Made by a program: the position numbers and the translations under genes. A DNA stretch of 8,087 nt from RUG13091 sp963619935. GTDB lineage: Bacteria > Bacillota_I > Bacilli_A > RFN20 > CAG-826. How positions within the stretch are numbered: position 1 is the first letter of the stretch; the number at the start of each line of letters is the position of its first letter. The notes beneath the pieces are model-generated. The model made no database searches. It was not told the DNA's origin and worked only from the letters and a program-made list of their open reading frames with translations. The DNA lies in assembly GCA_963619935.1 (NCBI GenBank), contig CAVEYA010000063.1, positions 1-8,087 of the forward strand, written 5' to 3'. This document shows positions 5,443-8,087 of the stretch, piece after piece.

Positions 5443-8087
5443 CTTTTATGATTTTTACTGTGTTTCTTGATGTATAAAATAAGCACAATAATTTCATGTA
5501 CCACAAGTGGTAAAGCAGATAAAGCAATGATATATAACCAGTGAATCGCATCAAATGGATAGCAAGAGAAGAATGTATTAATGCCTGGAATTTCGACAAC
5601 CGCAAATTGCAAAGCAAAGCCTAATATGAAAGCTAACCATAATAACCAATTCTTGCTCTTAAAATTATGCACAAACGATTTCTTTAAGGAAGTCATTCCC
5701 AACATATGGAATAATTCCGATAAACCTAATACACAGAAAGCCGCGGTTTGACATTCACTTGCTAAAGTTTCATTTTCAGCTAAGAAAGTAGCAATTTCAT
5801 TTAAAGAAAAATAGCCATATTCAAACATAGGAATCATAAAAAAGGCGAACACGGTTGTTAAAGTAATTAAAGCACCATAACCGAATGTAATCGCATATCC
5901 ACCCTTAGCAAATAAAGACTCTTTAGGATTACGTGGCTTATCTTCCATGATTCCAGGTTCTTTTTCATCTGCTCCCAACGCTACCGCTGGTAAACTATCA
6001 GTAATTAAGTTAACCCATAAAATATGAATAGCCACTAATGGGGTAGGCAAATTTTCAGTAGTAAATAAGGAGAGCACTACTACCACGAACATCGCTAAAA
6101 CCTCTGCAATATTCGTACTTAATAGGAATAAAACGGTCTTTTTGATATTAGTATAAATGCCTCTTCCTTCTTCCACTGCTTTTTCAATAGAAGCAAAGTT
6201 ATCATCGGTTAAAACCATATCCGCTGCACCTTTAGCGACATCTGTACCGGTAATGCCCATAGCAATACCAATATCAGCGTTCTTTAACGATGGTGCGTCG
6301 TTAACGCCATCACCAGTCATCGCAGCTATGTTGCCATTGGCTCTAATTGCGTTAACAATAGAAACTTTATTTTCTGGTGAAACACGAGCAAAGACACGAA
6401 CAGTTTTTACTGCTTCTTGTAATTGTTCAGGTGATAATGCATCAATTTCATTGCCGGACATTGTTTGGCTTTCATCTTCCGCTATACCTAATGAACGCGC
6501 AATCGCTAACGCGGTGGTCTTATGGTCACCAGTAATCATAATTGTGGTAATACCCGCTTGTTTGAAGATGCTAACTGCTTCTTTTGCTTCTGGTCTAGCT
6601 GGGTCAATCATACCTACTAAGCCAACAAACACTAAATCATCTTCCGTTAAAGAAGAAGAATATTTATAAGCAAGGCCTAAAACACGTAAGGCTTCTACCG
6701 CCATCGTATCACTCGCGGCCATGATATTTTCTTTATCTTTTTCCGTAATAGCCCTTACTTGACCATTAATTAAAATCTTTGTCGCACATTTTAAAATTGA
6801 ATCAATCGCACCTTTAGTGAAGACTATGTCTTTGCCTTGATATTGATGCTTTGTGGACATCATTTTACGAACTGAATCAAATGGATATTCATCATTACGA
6901 GGGGCAATTTCTTCTAAATAATCTTTGTGTAAATCTAACTTATTAGCAAATTCCACTAAAGCAACTTCAGTAGGGTCACCATAAACACCATTGTCTACTG
7001 AAGCATTAGAACAAAGAGATAGGCCCATTGATAAGAATTTATTTTCTTCACAAAGTAAATTTTCTTGATCAATCATTTTTTCGTTTGTGTAAGCTTTAAC
7101 AACTGTCATTCTATTTTGTGTTAATGTACCAGTCTTATCTGAACACACCACTGATACAGCCCCTAATGTTTCTACAGAAGGAAGCTTACGCACAATTGTG
7201 TTCGCTTTAACCATCTTTTGTACGCCTAGCGCTAAAACAATAGTGACAACAGCAGGCAAACCTTCTGGCACCGCTGCAACAGCTAATGAAATAGCGAATA
7301 AGAAGTTTTCAATAATCGCTGACACCCAAGCGTCTGTGCCACTGAGGTTCATAAAGAATAATTCAATAAATTGAACAGCAAATAAAACCACAACAATAAC
7401 AATGGTTAATAAACCTAAGAATTTACTTAATTGGGCTAATTTCTTTTGTAATGGAGTGGTTTCATCTTCACTTTCAGAAAGCATTTTTGCAATCTTACCA
7501 GTTTCTGTTTTCATACCAGTTAATACAACAACACCTTCACCACGACCATACACCACAGGTGTGGACATATACGCCATGTTGACTCTATCACCAACACCTA
7601 CTTCATCACTAAAAACAATATCAGCGTTCTTTTCCACTGGTAAAGATTCACCAGTTAAGGATGATTCATCAGTTTTTAAATTAATCGCTTCAATTAATCT
7701 TAAATCAGCCGGAACAGTTCTACCTTCTTCTAAGATAACAATGTCGCCAGGAACTAATTCTTCAGCTTTTAATTCTTTAAGCACACCATCTCTTCTCACT
7801 GTACAAGTTGGAGAAGACATTTTCTTTAAAGCTTCCAAAGATTTTTCAGCTTTGTTTTCTTGGACAGTTCCAATAATTGCATTTAAAATAACGACCGCTA
7901 AAATGATAACTGGATCGGCAAAATCAAAGCTTTCACCATTTTTAAAAGTATTATATAAGGATACAATTATATTTAATAACGCTGCGGCTAATAAAATAAA
8001 AATCATTGGATCATTAAAATTAGATAAAAAGACAAGAATTAAAGGTTTCTTTTTCTTTTCTTCTAATTTATTAAATCCATATTTTAA
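5427..8087 (-). CDS. P2A-type Ca2+-transporting ATPase (SERCA-like), N-terminus outside window
   Basis: Membrane pump that uses ATP to export Ca2+, cycling through an aspartyl phosphate. Numbered from the Met at 8006, it shows: actuator TGES 118-121; helix-4 site VPEGLP with E248; phosphorylation motif CSDKTGTLT with D290; nucleotide-binding KGA 398-400; ITGD 491-494; hinge TGDGVND 564-570; helix 5 STNIAEV with N632 and E635; helix 6 NLITD with N666, T669 and D670; and helix 8 E764. These match by eye the ligands of both Ca2+ sites of SERCA, so a two-ion cycle is plausible. The frame stays open through 27 more codons to the window edge (L-K-Y-G-F-N-K-L-E-E...), the usual cytoplasmic stretch before helix 1. 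About 35-45 residues are therefore missing and Met-8006 is internal. The helix-10 end is followed by a short basic tail and TAG. Probably first gene of an operon with the oxidoreductase. Confidence 0.95.
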   Translation of the reverse strand, partial: LKYGFNKLEEKKKKPLILVFLSNFNDPMIFILLAAALLNIIVSLYNTFKNGESFDFADPVIILAVVILNAIIGTVQENKAEKSLEALKKMSSPTCTVRRDGVLKELKAEELVPGDIVILEEGRTVPADLRLIEAINLKTDESSLTGESLPVEKNADIVFSDEVGVGDRVNMAYMSTPVVYGRGEGVVVLTGMKTETGKIAKMLSESEDETTPLQKKLAQLSKFLGLLTIVIVVVLFAVQFIELFFMNLSGTDAWVSAIIENFLFAISLAVAAVPEGLPAVVTIVLALGVQKMVKANTIVRKLPSVETLGAVSVVCSDKTGTLTQNRMTVVKAYTNEKMIDQENLLCEENKFLSMGLSLCSNASVDNGVYGDPTEVALVEFANKLDLHKDYLEEIAPRNDEYPFDSVRKMMSTKHQYQGKDIVFTKGAIDSILKCATKILINGQVRAITEKDKENIMAASDTMAVEALRVLGLAYKYSSSLTEDDLVFVGLVGMIDPARPEAKEAVSIFKQAGITTIMITGDHKTTALAIARSLGIAEDESQTMSGNEIDALSPEQLQEAVKTVRVFARVSPENKVSIVNAIRANGNIAAMTGDGVNDAPSLKNADIGIAMGITGTDVAKGAADMVLTDDNFASIEKAVEEGRGIYTNIKKTVLFLLSTNIAEVLAMFVVVVLSLFTTENLPTPLVAIHILWVNLITDSLPAVALGADEKEPGIMEDKPRNPKESLFAKGGYAITFGYGALITLTTVFAFFMIPMFEYGYFSLNEIATFLAENETLASECQTAAFCVLGLSELFHMLGMTSLKKSFVHNFKSKNWLLWLAFILGFALQFAVVEIPGINTFFSCYPFDAIHWLYIIALSALPLVVHEIIVLILYIKKHSKNHKSRVAK

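Noticed and set aside
6157..6669. A 170-codon + strand frame opposite the Ca2+-ATPase
   Set aside because: Its sequence mirrors conserved ATPase codons on the other strand (hinge region) and is a shadow.
3859..8087. Alternative genetic code with TGA as Trp
   Set aside because: Trp positions in the conserved genes use TGG and the frames stop at TAA or TAG without needing TGA read-through.

Overview
The window looks like chromosomal DNA of a low-GC Gram-positive bacterium, probably of the Bacilli or a Mollicutes-like/Erysipelotrichia lineage. The evidence is the strong A+T bias, TAA/TAG stops, Trp encoded by TGG (so standard code rather than Mycoplasma code), CCA-encoding tRNA genes, and the families present. 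A run of ten Ns (3061-3070) shows this is a scaffolded draft assembly, plausibly metagenomic. The lineage is an inference; no marker gene is present to fix it.

Layout from left to right. A C-terminal AraC-family regulator on the + strand (1-746, cut by the window edge) converges on a minus-strand cation diffusion facilitator (771-2015), whose metal-site residues N-D-D-D resemble the manganese exporter MntE. Next comes a disturbed, accessory-looking stretch (about 2016-3438). It holds a large imperfect inverted repeat overlapping a 51-codon open frame, a decayed ATPase gene of the AAA_14/DUF4143 type (in-frame stop plus lost C-terminal half), the assembly gap with 14-bp direct repeats on both sides, and a short unrecognised coding-like remnant. 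A minus-strand tRNA cluster follows, in transcription order Thr(CGU)-Val(GAC)-Gly(CCC). It has a -10 element in front, a terminator-like hairpin between Val and Gly, and a clear intrinsic terminator after Gly. The right part is a probable minus-strand operon: a SERCA-like P2A Ca2+-ATPase (5427-8087, N-terminus outside the window), then 44 bp later a CrtI-like FAD oxidoreductase (3859-5382).

Functionally, the window combines cation export (probable Mn2+ by the CDF protein, Ca2+ by the P-type pump) with an FAD flavoprotein of unknown substrate. Nothing ties the AraC protein to the CDF gene beyond convergent position. I see no defence system, CRISPR array, prophage or complete insertion sequence. 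The best leads for something undescribed are the structured inverted repeat at 2188-2268, the repeats around the assembly gap, and the terminator-like hairpin inside the tRNA cluster.
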